Source: Thalassia testudinum (Eukaryota; Streptophyta; Magnoliopsida; Alismatales; Hydrocharitaceae). From it: DNA of 64,000 bases. The stretch is taken from the NCBI GenBank assembly GCA_037157565.1, contig JAZHRO010000013.1:74083501-74147500 (forward strand), read 5' to 3'. This document shows positions 23,207 to 36,300 of this stretch, piece after piece. Each line of letters starts with the position of its first letter. Position 1 is the stretch's first letter. The notes beneath the pieces were generated by a model that was not told where the DNA came from, searched no databases, and saw only the letters and a program-made list of their open reading frames with translations. A program made the translations under genes and the position numbers.

Positions 23207-26200
23207 GAAGAATATGATATTCATGATCCGGAGGGGCACCATTTTTTGCAACTGCCATTACTCAGAAAAAGGTCAAAAATTATTGAAATAGTTGCTGCAC
23301 ATGATATCGTTTTTGCTTTAGCACATTCTGGGATTTGTGCAGCTTTTAGTAGAGGTTTGTGTATTTCATGTTCTGCTTCCATTGTTTTTTTTGCTGGTTT
23401 CGTTGTTAATATATATTTTTTGAAGAGTGGCTTGAATGCTTTGTTTTTACTCATTTCCATTTAATACTTTTTGAAAAAAAAATCATATTAATATTACATG
23501 CCTTCATTTGAAAGCTTCCATTTTTTCCCAATTTGCAGATGCAGATCAGAGGATCTGCTTCTTGAATGTGAGCCCGGACGAGGTTATTAGAAGTCTATTT
23601 TATAACAAGAACGACGACTCACTCATCACCGTTTCAGTCTATGCATCAGATGACTTCAGTTCACTGAAATGCAGAACAACAAAAATTGAGTATGCATATT
23701 CCTCTCTATACTGAAGTTCTTGTAGATTGTTGTATTATTTCAAAAATAATGTGGATTCCCACTTTGCAGGTACATAAAAAGTGGCAAACCTGATGCAGGT
23801 TTTGCACTTTTTGAGTCTGAATTGTTGAAATGGCCTGGTTTTGTAGAATTTGATGATGTAAATGGCAAGGTCCTGACTTACTCTGCTATGGATAGGTATG
23901 GTTATATAATTATGGATACTTGCTGGCACCTTCATTTGATTTAATGTTACTACTGTAATTATCATTGTTGTTTTTGAAAGGTAATTATCGTCATTTTCTG
24001 ATTTTCTTAATTCTCTTTCGATTGTAGTGTATACAAGGTGTTTGACCTGAAAAATTATACAATGCTGTATACCATAACAGACAAAAATGTTCGGGAAATC
24101 AAGATCAGGTTGGTCTTCATGCTATCTCACCACTTTATCTAACTTATGTAATGATTTTTTATGGATCTGTTTTTCTGTATTTTTATTTTTCTTCACAAAA
24201 AAATATTACTATGCTGTAATGGACAATTATGGGACATTTTGAGAAGTTTCTTTGATCACCTTTTCATTCAATAATTCTATATTGTACCTTAATTCAAGGT
24301 GCCTCCTCTCTCTCTCTCTCTGTCTCTCTCGCTGTGCTGGTTTTTTGTTTTTTTTTTGGCATTGGGGGTAGGGGAATTGTTTTGCTACATTATGAACGTT
24401 AGGTGTATGTTCTAATAGACTGAAAATAGGTGCCAATTATTCAAATTGGGATTTCCTCTGTGCATGTATAGGACTTTTCTCAAAGAAAAAGGATATCTAA
24501 ATTGGTAGGAACCATGAAGAATTTATGGTTACAGCAGTGATGCTCCTGAAATTTACTAATTGGGTGTATAGGATCTCAACTGTTTTCCCCTACAATAGAA
24601 TGGTGTTGTAAAAGTCGGTAGTCTGCATCTAGTTGGCTGGGTCACTGGCTAAGAGTATATGGTATGTGGGGGAGTAGTTGGGAAGTACTTGGTTGTGTAT
24701 TTATTCAAATATATGTTCATAAAATGTATTAGTAAGAGGTATTTACTAGCACAATTCAATATTTTAAGATGTATAATATATCATCACATAAAGATAAACC
24801 ATTTTGAAGCTCAAGGTAATGAAAATAAGCTTTGGCCCAGGTCGGTGGGGGGAGCTGACTAGGATTACTTGGCCAAGTAGTTGTCTGAGTTTTACAACAC
24901 TGCAAGAGAAACCTCCCTTGTACCCTATTTGTACAAAATTATGCCTCTGAATCATATATTTGTAAGGTAGATACTCTGAAAAAAATTCCTTAAATCATAA
25001 AACGAAAAAATTAGTCCACTACAGCATAAAATCACTTAACACTTGAAAATTAAGACAGTCTACTTCATTGATGATTTTTGAGTTTGTGGAACTCCAAACG
25101 TTTTTTTATCCTTGACATCTGCTTCAAGAAGGTTGTCTCAATTCTAGAGTGGTGTTGAGTACCATGGTTCATAGTTATGAAAGCTTTTTCTTAGAGAGTT
25201 GTATGTGGGAAGCTGATCGTACTTGGAATGAAAGTATCTGGGGTTATTCATCTATTAGTTGTGTAAACGTGCTAGCAGTTTTTGGTTCCAGGGAGATTTA
25301 AGAAATGTTGCTCCATGTGAAGATACCGCACATGGCCCTTGCAATGGATGTGGACATGTTCATCATGTGAGGTGAGTCATTTTTTATCTTGATAACTAAA
25401 CCTGTAGATTTGGGTTTGTAGACCTTGCCTTCTGCACCATTGTATGCTGTGGATAAGGTCTTGGGGACCCATATCAGACAGGAATATCACAGAGCTCCGT
25501 TTGTGATTTGACCAGGTTGTAACTGGTTCCTGTCCACGTTGAAATTGCTTTCTTTATTGCACCAAACTGGCAAGCTATTATTCCCATTTGAAGGAATACC
25601 CTTAATCAAATCGGCTTCTTGTTGTGAGATTCATTTCTATTTGAACTGATTCTTTTGTGACTTGTAATACTTCCGATTTGAAGGAATCCACTTAAGTCAA
25701 ATCACCTCTTTGATGGACTGTTCATTTCTATTGTGAACTGTTTCCTTTGTGACTTGAAATACTCGATACGCTGAATCGCAATCCCCTAAATGGTTCCAGA
25801 AATCTTGGAACCCATTGTGTGTTGTTGAATTCCAGAAAAAGTCACAGGCTTTTTGCTGTTCAATGGCTCCCATCTCACTATACCAGATGCCATTGAGCCT
25901 TGGCTGAAAGCTTCTCTAGATGCTGCCCAATATTTCTCTCTTGGTCAGATTGCGCCAATTTATTGGTAAAATTTGGGATGCCATATACTTTATTGAGAGT
26001 CTTCTCATAGGATGGTCTTATTCTTTTGCAAGAACAAGCATCTTCAAGTTTGAATGCCAGTAGACTTCTTTTTTCTTTAAGAAAAAAAGGACGATCATCT
26101 TCGAATCCATGGTTTTTTACATATAGATTATGCTGGTGCCCATGAACATAGATGGTCTCCTGTTCGGTTTGGGTTGGTGGCAGCCTATTTATTGGGAAAG

Positions 26201-27399
26201 GCAAGCAGAGTCAAAAGCATGGCCATGGCACATAGCAGATAATGCCTTGTAAGCTCCTCTAAACAGAGCTTCAGGGTTTTGGTAATTAAGTTGGAAGGCA
26301 AATTTTTGTGCTTGTGACAGTTAGGTGGCTACCTTTCTTTTAAATAACATAGAATTACCATCTTATGAAGCATGCGGAGGTTTGATTGTCACTTTATGAG
26401 AGACCATTATTTGAGGCCAAATGTCAATTCCACAATTGAGGCCGAATGCCAACTCCACAATTTCAGATAATCAATTTGCTGATATCTCCACTATGGCTCT
26501 TTCCTGCATTTGTGTTTCATCTATTTTCTCCTTTGTGGGCATGATGTATAGCTTGAGGACCATCACATTTGGTCCTGTCCTGTATCATGGCATTCCTTAC
26601 ATTGTTTTTATTTTGTGCACATTTGAAGGGCATAGTTTCTCAGCTTTAAATCAAGCAAATTTTCATTTGCAGATGTTAGTATGAGTTACAAGAGCTGCAT
26701 CATTTTCAAATGGTGTCTAGATTGCCCTTGTAAGAAGTTAAGTTTCCTGAAAGTAAGATCCCGGCATATATAGCCTTAGCAAATGCAGTAGTAGTTTAAA
26801 GACGATAGGGCGAAAAGCCTTATACATAACATCTCAACCAGCGATGTCTTCTGGGGTGTTTTATTTTAACCTGCTGTAAAGCTGTTAACTTTAATCTATA
26901 GTTTCCAACAGCCACAATGGCTTTAGTTTCCTTGATTATGCCCTTGGGTTTCTTGTACTCATTCTGTTGGGTTTCTTGTGCTCATGCCAGCTGAGGAATG
27001 AGGCTACTAACATGGTGAGTTTAAGGGGGTAGGGTGTTCCTAATGTACAATGTGGGTTTCTGGGGATTTACAATGGGGTGCCATTATGTGGGAGTCTTTT
27101 TGTGGGGCAGGTCATGTATTGGAGAGAACTTGGGCTCAGGTTTTGTCTGTCTCGTGGTTATCGTATCTACAAAAAAATAGAACCATTTGTCCGAGGGGGA
27201 CTGGGGAGATCTTATGTGGAAAATATGTTGAGGGATTCCTTGTTTTTGTATTGTTGCTGGGTTGACTTATCATTTCTGTGGTGCCAATTATTGTTTAAGT
27301 TTTTTGATCTTAAGAAAAAAAAAATCTAATAATGTAATCTTTTTTACTTCTTTGATATTTGTGCATTAACTAGTTTTTATTATTCCCTCAAATAGCTTG

Positions 27400-27438
<39 letters not shown>

Positions 27439-28479
27439 ACCTGTGCATTTCTTTGGAAACAGCCCAGGTATTATGTTGTTGATTTATAATAGAGCCAGCA
27501 GCCATGTGCCCCTCAAAATATTATCTATAGAAGATGGCACCGTTTTGAAATCCTTCAATCATCTTTTGCATCGTAACAAGAAAGTTGACTTTATAGAGCA
27601 GTTCAATGAGAAGCTTCTTGTTAAACAAGAGAATGAGAACCTCCAGATTCTTGATGTAAGAAACATCCCTCCTGCTTAACGAGAGACAATTCCCTTTGTT
27701 GTTTTACTGGCTATTACGATGCATTAATGGTAACTGAGGTCATTATCTTACAGGTTCGGAATTCTGAGCTAACAGAAGTTAGTCGGACAGAATTCATGAC
27801 CCCTTCAGCTTTTATCTTCTTATATGAGAATCAGTTGTTTTTGACTTTTCAAAATCGAACTGTGGCTGTCTGGAATTTTAAAGGCGAACTTGTAACCTCT
27901 TTTGAAGATCACCTCTTGTGGCATCCAGATTGCAACACAAACAACATTTACATCACTAGCGATCAAGATCTTATCATTTCCTATTGCAAAGCTGATTCCG
28001 ATGATTCTACGGAAGGAAATGGTGAGTTGTCACATTTGGTTACAGATTTTGCATTCATTCTTTTAATTTTACCCGTATACCTCTTTTGAAAAAATAAAAA
28101 TTTTAATCTGTATAACACATCAATGATATGCGTGGACTTTGTGTCTCATTTAATAAAATTAAAGGATATGTCCAATAACCATCAAATGCCATAGGTACTT
28201 CTGCCATTCTACTTTTGCCGCTAAAAATGCTTGATCTCTTTTTTTTTTCCTTCTGACTTGATTCCAGCTGGATCCATAAACATCAGTAATATTTTGACTG
28301 GAAAATGCCTTGCCAAGATTCGTGCGAACAGCTTGAAGGAACGTAGCCACTACGCCACCAGATTTAGGAACACCATCGCGGAAGCCCTGGAGGACATCAC
28401 TGCCCTTTATTACGACGAGGAGCGGAATGAGATATACACAGGAAATAGACAGGGTCTAGTACATGTATGGTCAAACTGA
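23207..28479 (+). CDS. WD40-like (transducin-family) conserved plant protein, last seven exons
   Basis: The only convincing intact host gene. Exons: 23207-23354, 23539-23689, 23770-23895, 24028-24108, 27463-27655, 27754-28021, 28268-28479 (TGA). All introns have GT..AG ends, phases agree, and the 1179 bases give 392 residues without a stop. Recognisable blocks are EYDIHDPEGHHFLQLPLLRK in exon 1, EFDDVNGKVLTYSA in exon 3, LKILSIEDGTVLKSFNHLLH in exon 5, NRTVAVWNFKGELVTSFEDH in exon 6 and GNRQGLVHVWSN at the C-terminus. Repeated W/F-x-x-x-G/D blade ends fit a beta-propeller. I recognise it as a conserved uncharacterised plant protein; function unknown. The first exon here starts in phase 0 after an acceptor, so 5' exons are missing. 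The fourth intron is long (3.35 kb). Confidence 0.88.
24109..27462 (+). other. Long fourth intron of the WD40-like gene
   Basis: 3354 bases, against 80-250 for the neighbouring introns. It contains a CT-rich microsatellite (about 24303-24332) and a perfect (AT)n run at 27404-27436 ending 26 bases before the acceptor. A stretch ending in TTAAGAAAAAAAAAAT near 27310 could be the tail of an old retroposon. Open frames inside (25878-26204 minus, 26421-26684 plus) have no motif. Confidence 0.7.
27404..27436. repeat. (AT)n microsatellite
   Basis: 33-base uninterrupted AT dinucleotide run just upstream of the acceptor at 27461-27462. It sits where the branch point and pyrimidine tract are expected, so length changes could affect splicing. 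Confidence 0.95.
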
Positions 28480-30640
28480 TTGGTGTGGGGTCTTGTAGCT
28501 TTGAGGGGTAAGTAATGGAATCTCCCCCTCAATTCCACATCCATTGTACTGTAATCTGCACCAACAAGGATGTAAAGCTTGTATGGGGCCGTTCTGCTGT
28601 TTGCCCCATCCTTGTATTTCAATCTGTTTTCCTTTCTTTTTTTTTTTTTTTCCATTGGATTATATATATTTTCTGCTTTTAATTATTCTTCTATGATTAC
28701 TAAGTATGCCTCTGTTTTGGGATTTAAAAACTCTAATATGCGTCTGTTTCGGAAGTTGAAGGTACCAACTCTAAAGCTCCTGCTGTTTGTTCTGAATCCC
28801 GTGCACATGGCAAGAAGAGTCAGAAAATAACCCAACATTAATCCGTCTTATTTTAATTCTTGCATTCTTCGGCTTATTATTTTTCTTTTGTCAGTTGCAA
28901 GCAAATGCAAATGAGGGTGGTTCCCGTCACAATATGTAATTAATTGCTAATATTTGGAGGATTCTTTTGCAGATGTCTGCTTTTCAAATGTCTATACTCC
29001 GATTGATTTGTCATTTTCGGTAAATTATTATCATCATCTACAACTATCTTCCACCTTTACGATTCTGGATGCAATTTTATGCCTTACCTTCACGGTACAT
29101 GTTCGTAATTAGTATTTGGCCGTGCCCCTGTTGCTCTCGCCGTAAAGGGTGATTAGATCATTTGCCGGGTTTGCTCCAGCCGCCTCCTCAAACGTTGTTT
29201 TCTTACATGTCATCCTGTTGCCTTCCTTGTTCTTGCTCTTGCCTGCACTCCCTTGGCTTCTTTCCTCCTTTTTTCACCCTCTCTCTTCCCTCTCTATTTT
29301 GAAAGTTGTGGATTTGTACTTCTTGCTCGATGTTTCATAACTAAACCCGAGTGAGAAGGGAGGAGATCTATTAATTCTGCTTTGTTTTCTCTACGGGGCA
29401 AATTAATTCGTACTGCTCGAAGCAATAACCAGCGAGTGCTGTGAATTAGGTTGCCTGGTAGAGAAAGCAAAGGGAAGTTCGATGGATTTCGGCTCTCACT
29501 CGTTCTTCTCGCTCTCTCACTGACTTGTAGGTTACTTCCCACTCCCCTTTGAATTAATTTATATCAGTAGATGTTTACCAGATGAAAGCATATATGTATA
29601 TATAGGGAGGGAGATGAGGAAAAGCTAGGAGAGTTTAATTAGTGGCATGGTCGGTGGTGACATCTGATTTTCATGGGGAATAGAAATGCAAGGAAAGTAT
29701 TTTGATCTAAGAAGAATAAATTTGTGGAATAAATAGAAGAAATGAAATAAATGATGGAATAAGTAAGTTAATATGTTTAGACGTTTTAGTAGGTTAAAGT
29801 TATTACACAGAGAAGGTGGAATATCACCATCTTGGGTTAATCTGACATAAATAGGAGATAGGTTAAGTAATGGACTAAATACTTAACTTACCAACTAAAC
29901 ACGTCCTTCCAATTTTCACACATAAAAATACACAGGTGAAGCTTTAGGGGACCGTAACAATTTGAGTTTTGCTTTCCATGATATTGCTTGCGGCAAGGAT
30001 GGAGCTGTAGCCCCACTTCTATTTAACATGCCAAGAGTCACGAGTTTAAACCCAATACTCTCAATTTTCCCCTCAGATGTTACTGATCATTAAAGAACCT
30101 AGTAATAAGTACAGGGCCGATGGGAATATGGGATGCTAACAAAGATAGTTGAATAGAGATTTGCATGTGTATGAAGCTTCAGACATCCTTGTCCATTTTT
30201 GAGTATGGGTATCAAAAAGTTGGACCATTTGTGAATGTACGTATATTGTCGAACTTTAAGGCTATATCTGATTTTAAAAATTATATAGGAATAAGTTTTT
30301 GACATTAAAAAATTATATGCTCCTTTTAATATATATATATAGACATAGATTCACAAAAGAATAACGTCAACTCAATTAAAAATTAAGGACAAGAACATTT
30401 CTGTCATTAACATACACACATGCGATCTTAATTCTCTATCTTTCACGAGACATTACTCATCCCTCCCTCTCTCTACCTCTCTCCTCCATCCCCTCTGCCC
30501 CACCCACCCCCCCCACCTATTTCTCTCTCTATCAACGACATTGTAAATGATTTAAAAGCATAATCAAGCAAACCTTAACTTTTCATGTATTCCTTTGGGA
30601 CCTATTTGTTCCTAGAAATTAACGGCTTACATGGGACAGA
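28480..30640. other. 3' UTR of the WD40-like gene and intergenic DNA
   Basis: The first 170 bases after the stop are probably 3' UTR; no exact AATAAA was noticed. Beyond that no gene is visible. A CT-rich tract with a C9-10 run is at 30460-30530. Confidence 0.5.
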
Positions 30641-31510
30641 GCGGAGAGAAGGTAAGCGAAAGGAGGATGGAAGCCAAGGGTGCGGGGGCAAGAGAAAGAG
30701 CAAAAGTAGGCATCAAGAATAGATGGAAGGAAATAGTGCTTGAGGAGGCAACTAGAGTCAATGCTTCACCTTGACTACCTTCTCGTGGGCAAGGAGGAGG
30801 AGGAGTAGGAGGAGGAGCTGATCGTCAAGGAAGAAGAGGTGGAGGAGGCCTCTAAGAGGTGGTTGAACTTCGTGGTTGCCTATTCCTTGGGGAAGCGACC
30901 ATTCTTTCCTTGATCAGGTAGGAATGGCGACCAAAGGAAGTATGAGCTTCACTCTTTGAATGACGAGTTCTACCTTGCTACCTTCTCATTGGAGGACTGT
31001 GTTGCATTCATTGAGCGTGAACCTTGGTTCACGAATGGACCCATCCTTGTTACTCCAAGGTAGAGCTCGAAGCTAAAATTGTAATGTGAAGATTTCTCTT
31101 CCATTTTGGTGTGGGTGAGGCTTCCAATCCAAACCCTGCACTGAGGTTCCCCTTGAAGAGGATCATCAGCAAGCTTGTCAGTGTGGTGGGGAAGCCCTTG
31201 TATTGCGATCATGAGATGACCTCATAAAGGACAATTTTCTATGTATGGTGCTGTTGGAGCTCTCGGCGGTGAAGGAACCCCTCACCTCAGTTCCAGTCCA
31301 TGTGAGAAATAATGGGCCACAAGAATGGGTCTCCATTTTATGTGAATGGTTTCCGCCTTGACGCTCCACCTACTACAAGTTTACCCATGAGACGGAAGGC
31401 TACGAAGCTAAGGTCAAATCGACTAAGAACAGTAATGCCAATGTTAGATGCCTGATGTCACTATGCCTAATCATGAGCTACAGCCTGATAACACCGCAAC
31501 TGAACCAAGT
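30640..31510 (+). pseudogene. Degenerate LINE-like ORF1 (DUF4283-type) fragment
   Basis: Reading across several shifts, the plus strand gives FSLEDCVAFIEREPWFTNGPIL-like and FPLKRIISKLVSVVGKPLYCD-like blocks near 30960-31210. These match the N-terminal ORF1 domain found in plant LINEs, which usually precedes the zinc knuckle. An acidic, lysine-rich run precedes it (30780-30860). Too damaged to define ends; it is joined directly to the copia relic at about 31560. Confidence 0.55.
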
Positions 31511-31569
31511 GGGCTGAACATTTCCTTAACTTAGCCTCCTGTACTTTGGTGCGACAATATTAGCGCAAC

Positions 31570-31984
31570 CTGCATGATTGCCAATCCTATTTTTCCTTCT
31601 TGAACTAAGCATGTTGAAATTAATTACCACTTTGTACAAGAAGAAGTGGTTGTTGGTGCTCTTACTGTCCACTATGTCTCCTCCAAGGATTAGTTAGTTG
31701 ATGCCTTTACTAAACCACTGCCAACCTCGTCATTTGAGCATCTTAGATCCAAACTGAAGGTTGTTTCACTCCCACCAGTTGGAGGGGAGGTATTAGTGTA
31801 AATAGAATCTCACTTGTTCTGGAATGTTCTCTAATAGATTCCATAGCAAACTGTTGTAACAACCTGTATGGTAGTGACTACAAATACAATTTGCATGATA
31901 CCAATGTGTGGAGGCTGTGAAAAACCGTTCTCTTCATTTCAGTCTTCACCTTTCTGATCTCACTATTGCTCGATAACCTTAACA
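31570..31984 (+). mobile_element. Ty1-copia 3' end: RNase H C-terminus and LTR
   Basis: The plus strand reads KHVEINYHFVQE, then LTVHYVSS, VDAFTKPLPTSSFEHLRSKL, which is the conserved C-terminus of copia polyproteins. Arginine before KHVE and glutamine before LVDAFTKP are replaced by stops. A purine tract GGAGGGGAGG (31781-31790) is followed by a short LTR, about 31797-31984, from TGTAAATAG to CCTTAACA. The rest of the element is absent. Confidence 0.85.
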
Positions 31985-32808
31985 TATGCTCACTTGGTTG
32001 CTCAAATTTGCACATCAAACTCTATACTAACTTGGTTGACCAAGTTTGCGTAACAAGTGAGGTGACAAAATTCAAATACAAAAAAGTTGCTCTTGAACAT
32101 ATATATACGATTTGTGCATAAGAATGGAGAAATCATAGATAGCTTCAATCATGCCCATCAATGTAGAATACCAAGTTATAAATGAATTTGCATGCATAGG
32201 TTGAATTCAACATTTTGTTTCAAAACTGCCTTTAGAATTTTACCTGATATCAATAGATTTTATAGATTTGATTGGCTAGAGAGATGGTAATACCAATCTT
32301 TATATGTATACATATTCAAATATGAGTACAAACTTTTCTCCATTTTGATGGTATGTAATATTTCATCATAAAACCAACTGTACCAATTAGGTTGCATGTT
32401 AGAGAGAAAGGTACTTTTTCATAGGTTAGATCAGGATATGTCATTTAGTTGCTTGTTAAGGCTGAATCCATCTATTTTGAAGCATAGGCCAAGCTGTACC
32501 TCCTTATTATTGGTTTATGACTGATTTGTCTAATATCAAGTAGGTCTTATGATAATGTAGAAAATCGATATCCAAGATCATTTAAATCTAAGACAATGTA
32601 ATGGTAACTGCACTTCAAACTTAAATCGATGAAGGGGCATATGCATCATATCAAGTATTTATATATACGTATCCATGAAAGTTTGTTAAAGATATGTGTC
32701 ATTTTATTTATTTTTATATATTTATTCTAATATAACCGATCAGGGCTGGAAAAATCTCATTTTAAATAAATAAGGACAAGTGAATGTCCAATGTGAGACA
32801 TAGTAAGG
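31985..32808. other. Non-coding stretch
   Basis: AT-rich, no gene or repeat boundary seen apart from the hAT target duplication at its right edge. Confidence 0.4.
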
Positions 32809-32816
32809 TCCACTAA
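32809..32816. repeat. Left target-site duplication of the hAT transposon
   Basis: TCCACTAA here, CCCACTAA at 43843-43850; seven of eight bases agree. Confidence 0.85.
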
Positions 32817-33180
32817 CAGGGGTGCTAATTGAAACAAAAGAACTTGAATATTGGTATATTCGAGTTCGAATTCGATAAAATATTTAATATTCAAATTCGG
32901 TTCAAGTTCGTTAAATATCCGATTACAAATGTTCAAGTTCGTTAAATGTTCGATTACGAATGTTCAAGTTTGGTTCGATAACAAAATTGAATGTTTAAGT
33001 TAAGTTCATTATTAGTTCGTTTATTTCGTTTAAATGAACATGTTCGATTAAGTTCGATAATATGTGTTAATAATTCGTTCGATAATAATTAGTTCTATAA
33101 TTATTTTTAATGGAAAGCATAAAAAAAAAGGATATTTTGTCACCTTCAACAACCCCTTCGATAATATTCCGTGTTTTATC

Positions 33181-33605
33181 CTTTCAATGATGATAAGTTT
33201 CCTAAGCTTTTAGACTTTTAATCAAGAAAGCATTTATATTTTTTAAAAATCAACTAGCTTTTGAGCTAACTTCCATGCAAAAGCTGAGTTTCAAATCTCA
33301 CCCTGAAAAACAAAGCAGCCACAATAACCAACATAACAAAAAAAGAGCTAATATAAAGTTAGGAAATTTATCATGCAAGATCTCATTTCTCTTTAGATGT
33401 ACTTTGTAATATGTTAAACTGAGTAGATCAAATATTCAGAACAAGCAACTTTTGCATGATAGAGCACAATGCCACAAAATCAATGTGCTCTTTTACTAGC
33501 TAAAATGATGATGAGAGGTAGCTGACAAAAAGGAAGACTCACCATTTTGTTGCAGATGGGTGGGTTGGCTCGAAGTAGTTTGTTACAAGCCCCATTAAAG
33601 CAAAC
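33181..33605. repeat. Direct duplication inside the hAT transposon, copy 1
   Basis: About 425 bp. The second copy is 33946-34279 continued at 39785-39879, because the LTR element inserted within it. Shared blocks include GATAAGTTTCCTAAGCTTT, GAGTTTCAAATCTCACCCTG and CAAGCAACTTTTGCATGAT. Confidence 0.88.
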
Positions 33606-34274
33606 CTGGAAGAAGGATGAACTCCACGGGGGTGTTGGAGGTGGGGGATAGGGGAGGTGAGCCTACATTGGGATGCTAGATAGGATTGGATATATTAGTG
33701 GGTATAATAGTATAATAACAGTGCTCAAAAAGAAAAAAGGTCATAGGGAAAGATAAAATAAGAGCCATTGGTCCAAGTAATTCAAGAGAAATTTCAGGCA
33801 CCCTTCCCCTTTTTTAATACAACGGTCCATTTGAGCATCTATCTGGGCATCCAAGAGCACTTCTACTTTAAATTTCACCGTATACTACTAAAGACCCAGG
33901 TCCCACTATATCTTCTAGACATGGCTATAACTCCTTTCTGTGATTCCTTCGATGGCGATAAGTTTCCTAAGCTTTCAGATTTTTAATTAAGAAATCAATT
34001 ATATTTTTTAAAAACCAGCTAGCTTTTGAGCCGACTTACATGCAAAAGCTGAGTTTCAAATCTCACCCTGAAAAACAAAGCAGCCACAATAACCAACATA
34101 ACAGAAAAGTAGGTAATGCAAAGTTAGGGAATTAATTGCGCACGATCTCATTTCTCTTCAAATGTACTTAATAATATGTTGAATTGAGTAGATCAAATAT
34201 TCAGAATAAGCAACTTTTGCATGATGGAGCACAATGCCACAAAATCAATGTGCTCTTTTACTAGCTAAAAAGAT

Positions 34275-34279
34275 GATTG
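34275..34279. repeat. Left target duplication of the gag-only LTR element
   Basis: GATTG, repeated exactly at 39785-39789. Confidence 0.92.
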
Positions 34280-34932
34280 TGAAGATTCGTCCCTACCAGG
34301 AGGGGGTGACGTAATAATTGCGAAAATAAATATAAACAATCTTACAAAAAAACAATCGCACAATGTACACAATAATTTTTTAGGTGGAAACTCAAACCGG
34401 GTGAAAACCACCACCTAACCCTCTCGAGTTAGGATTTTTCGATCAACCAGGTTGATCAAAATCCACTAAACGAATCACTTTAAATGAGGGTGATTCAACC
34501 TCAATTACAACCACGCTACTTAAATGAGGGTAGCATACCTCAACCCCTTCTCTCCACGAGAAGGATTTTGTCTCGCGAAGGAGACGGGAATTCGCAAAAC
34601 GAATACCCAACTAAATAACAAATATAAAAGAAACAACAAGTCCTATAGAGCCAACAAAGTAATTTTAAACCTAGCTTCTATAGGAATTAGGAAACTCCCC
34701 TTTGCAAGGAGTGCGTCGAGTTGATGACGCGGTGCGTGTGCCACGCAACGGCGCAATGTCGCTCTCGTGAACAACGGTGGGAGAGCGGGTGCGCAAAGCT
34801 TGATGCTCTCTAGAGAATGGAGCTTGAACTTGGAGAGCAAGAGCTAGCTAGGACACAAGAAAGTGTGAAAGTATGTAGCCAAGTGTATCTTGTGTATCTT
34901 TTGATGTGTTTTTGTGTTGCAAAGGCTCCCCT

Positions 34933-34942
34933 CTATTTATAG
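34933..34942 (-). promoter_or_regulatory. TATA box in 3' LTR
   Basis: CTATAAATAG on the minus strand, flanked by short complementary arms (CCTCTA/TAGAGG). The same box is at 38725-38734 in the 5' LTR, where it would drive the element's own transcript. Confidence 0.75.
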
Positions 34943-35039
34943 AGGCCTTAGGAAGGCTTTGGAAGGCTTGGAAAAGCTTCCATAGCCGTTGGGTACAAAG
35001 CCCAAAAGAATCAGGCCGAAATCAGGATAATGATTACAC

Positions 35040-35590
35040 TTGACAGGGTAATCAGACGTCTAATTCTGGAATCAGACGTCTGGAAGACCACTTTAAGACA
35101 TCTGATTTAAAGGTCAGACGTCTGATTTCGGGCGGGTTCCTTCCTAACTTGAATCAGATCTAAACAGGGTTCTTGAGCAAGTCCATCAGACGACATACAG
35201 GACGTCTGGTACTATGTATGGACGTCTGGAAAGCTACTTTTTCGTGGGAATGGATTTGCAACGGCTAGAAAATCTCTGAGAAGAGATTTTCGGGTCAGTC
35301 GAGGCAAAACGGTCAATTATCAGACGTCTGGAAGGGCTTAAGAACGTCTGATAAGGCTCTAACGGTCGTATCCTTGAGTGAATGTCAAGAGAGCAACGGT
35401 CCACTAATTGGACGTCTGGCAAAAACATCAGACGTCTTCTAAGACGTCTGGACTAAGGTCTGGATGTCTGATTTCATCAGACAGAATACTAAGTCTAGCC
35501 TAATAGTTATCAGACGTCTGAAACAACAGTCAGACGTCTTAAAATACTTTATCAGACGTCTGATTTGGGAATTAGACGTCTGGAAACTCT
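35040..35590. promoter_or_regulatory. AGACGTCT palindrome array in 3' LTR
   Basis: Ten exact AGACGTCT octamers, often as CAGACGTCTG, plus near copies within 550 bases upstream of the TATA box. The GACGTC core is the C-box recognised by plant bZIP proteins, so an enhancer role is plausible; that is inference. Confidence 0.7.
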
Positions 35591-36300
35591 GTTTGAACCC
35601 TATATTGGTTTTCTAAGTATTATACAGAAAACCTAAGTATCCTATGGTTGTGCGGGTATTCCTAGGACTCTTTAACATGAATCTACGTAACAAAAATAAA
35701 GAGCAACAGAAGAAACGAAAAATACAAGGAGTACAAGAGAAGGAAATCTATCATATTCTTCATCTCCTTCCTTCTTCAATCTATCGCTCCTCGCGAATCT
35801 CCTCTGTTCTCCGTCAAGCTCCTCCAATCCGTCCTGGATGCGAGCTCGAATTTCGTCTAATCACGTATCCATTTGCAAATGGCCTGAAATCTAAGACTCC
35901 AAGTGCAAATGTTAAATAACACGTGTTTTGTTAACATCAAAATAAATGATCGTGGTGCTCTAGCACCAACAATCTCCCCCTTTTTGATGATGACAAAACC
36001 ATAAATAATAGTGCAGAAAATCCTCCCCCTTTTTGACATTATCAAAAAGGTTTAATTGATTTTACATTTCCTATAACTCCCCCTTAAAACATGCTCTTCT
36101 ATAAATTTCTTTTGACAAAGGTAATGTCTTCCCCCTTTTTTATAACAACAAGATAGCTATTACTTTTTCTCCCCCTTTCTAAAGGAAATTTAACTACCTT
36201 ATATCTCCCCCTTAAAAATTGACAATTAGCTTATAATTTTTTGTTTCCCTTATCTAAATGCTTATGATAAAAAAGATAGGGTAAGTGATTTTTATCTCAC

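Larger units (their letters stand above)
34280..35971 (-). repeat. 3' LTR of the gag-only element
   Basis: 1692 bp. Contains a minus-strand TATA box CTATAAATAG (34933-34942) and, upstream of it in transcription direction (35040-35590), a dense run of the palindrome AGACGTCT: ten exact copies counted by eye plus several one-base variants. Confidence 0.95.

Noticed and set aside
25878..26204. Minus-strand 108-codon frame in intron 4 of the WD40-like gene
   Set aside because: No motif, and it lies within an intron of a well-supported plus-strand gene.
35040..35590. Possible CRISPR-like spaced repeats
   Set aside because: The repeated unit is an 8-10 base palindrome at irregular spacing within an LTR, in a plant genome with no cas genes.
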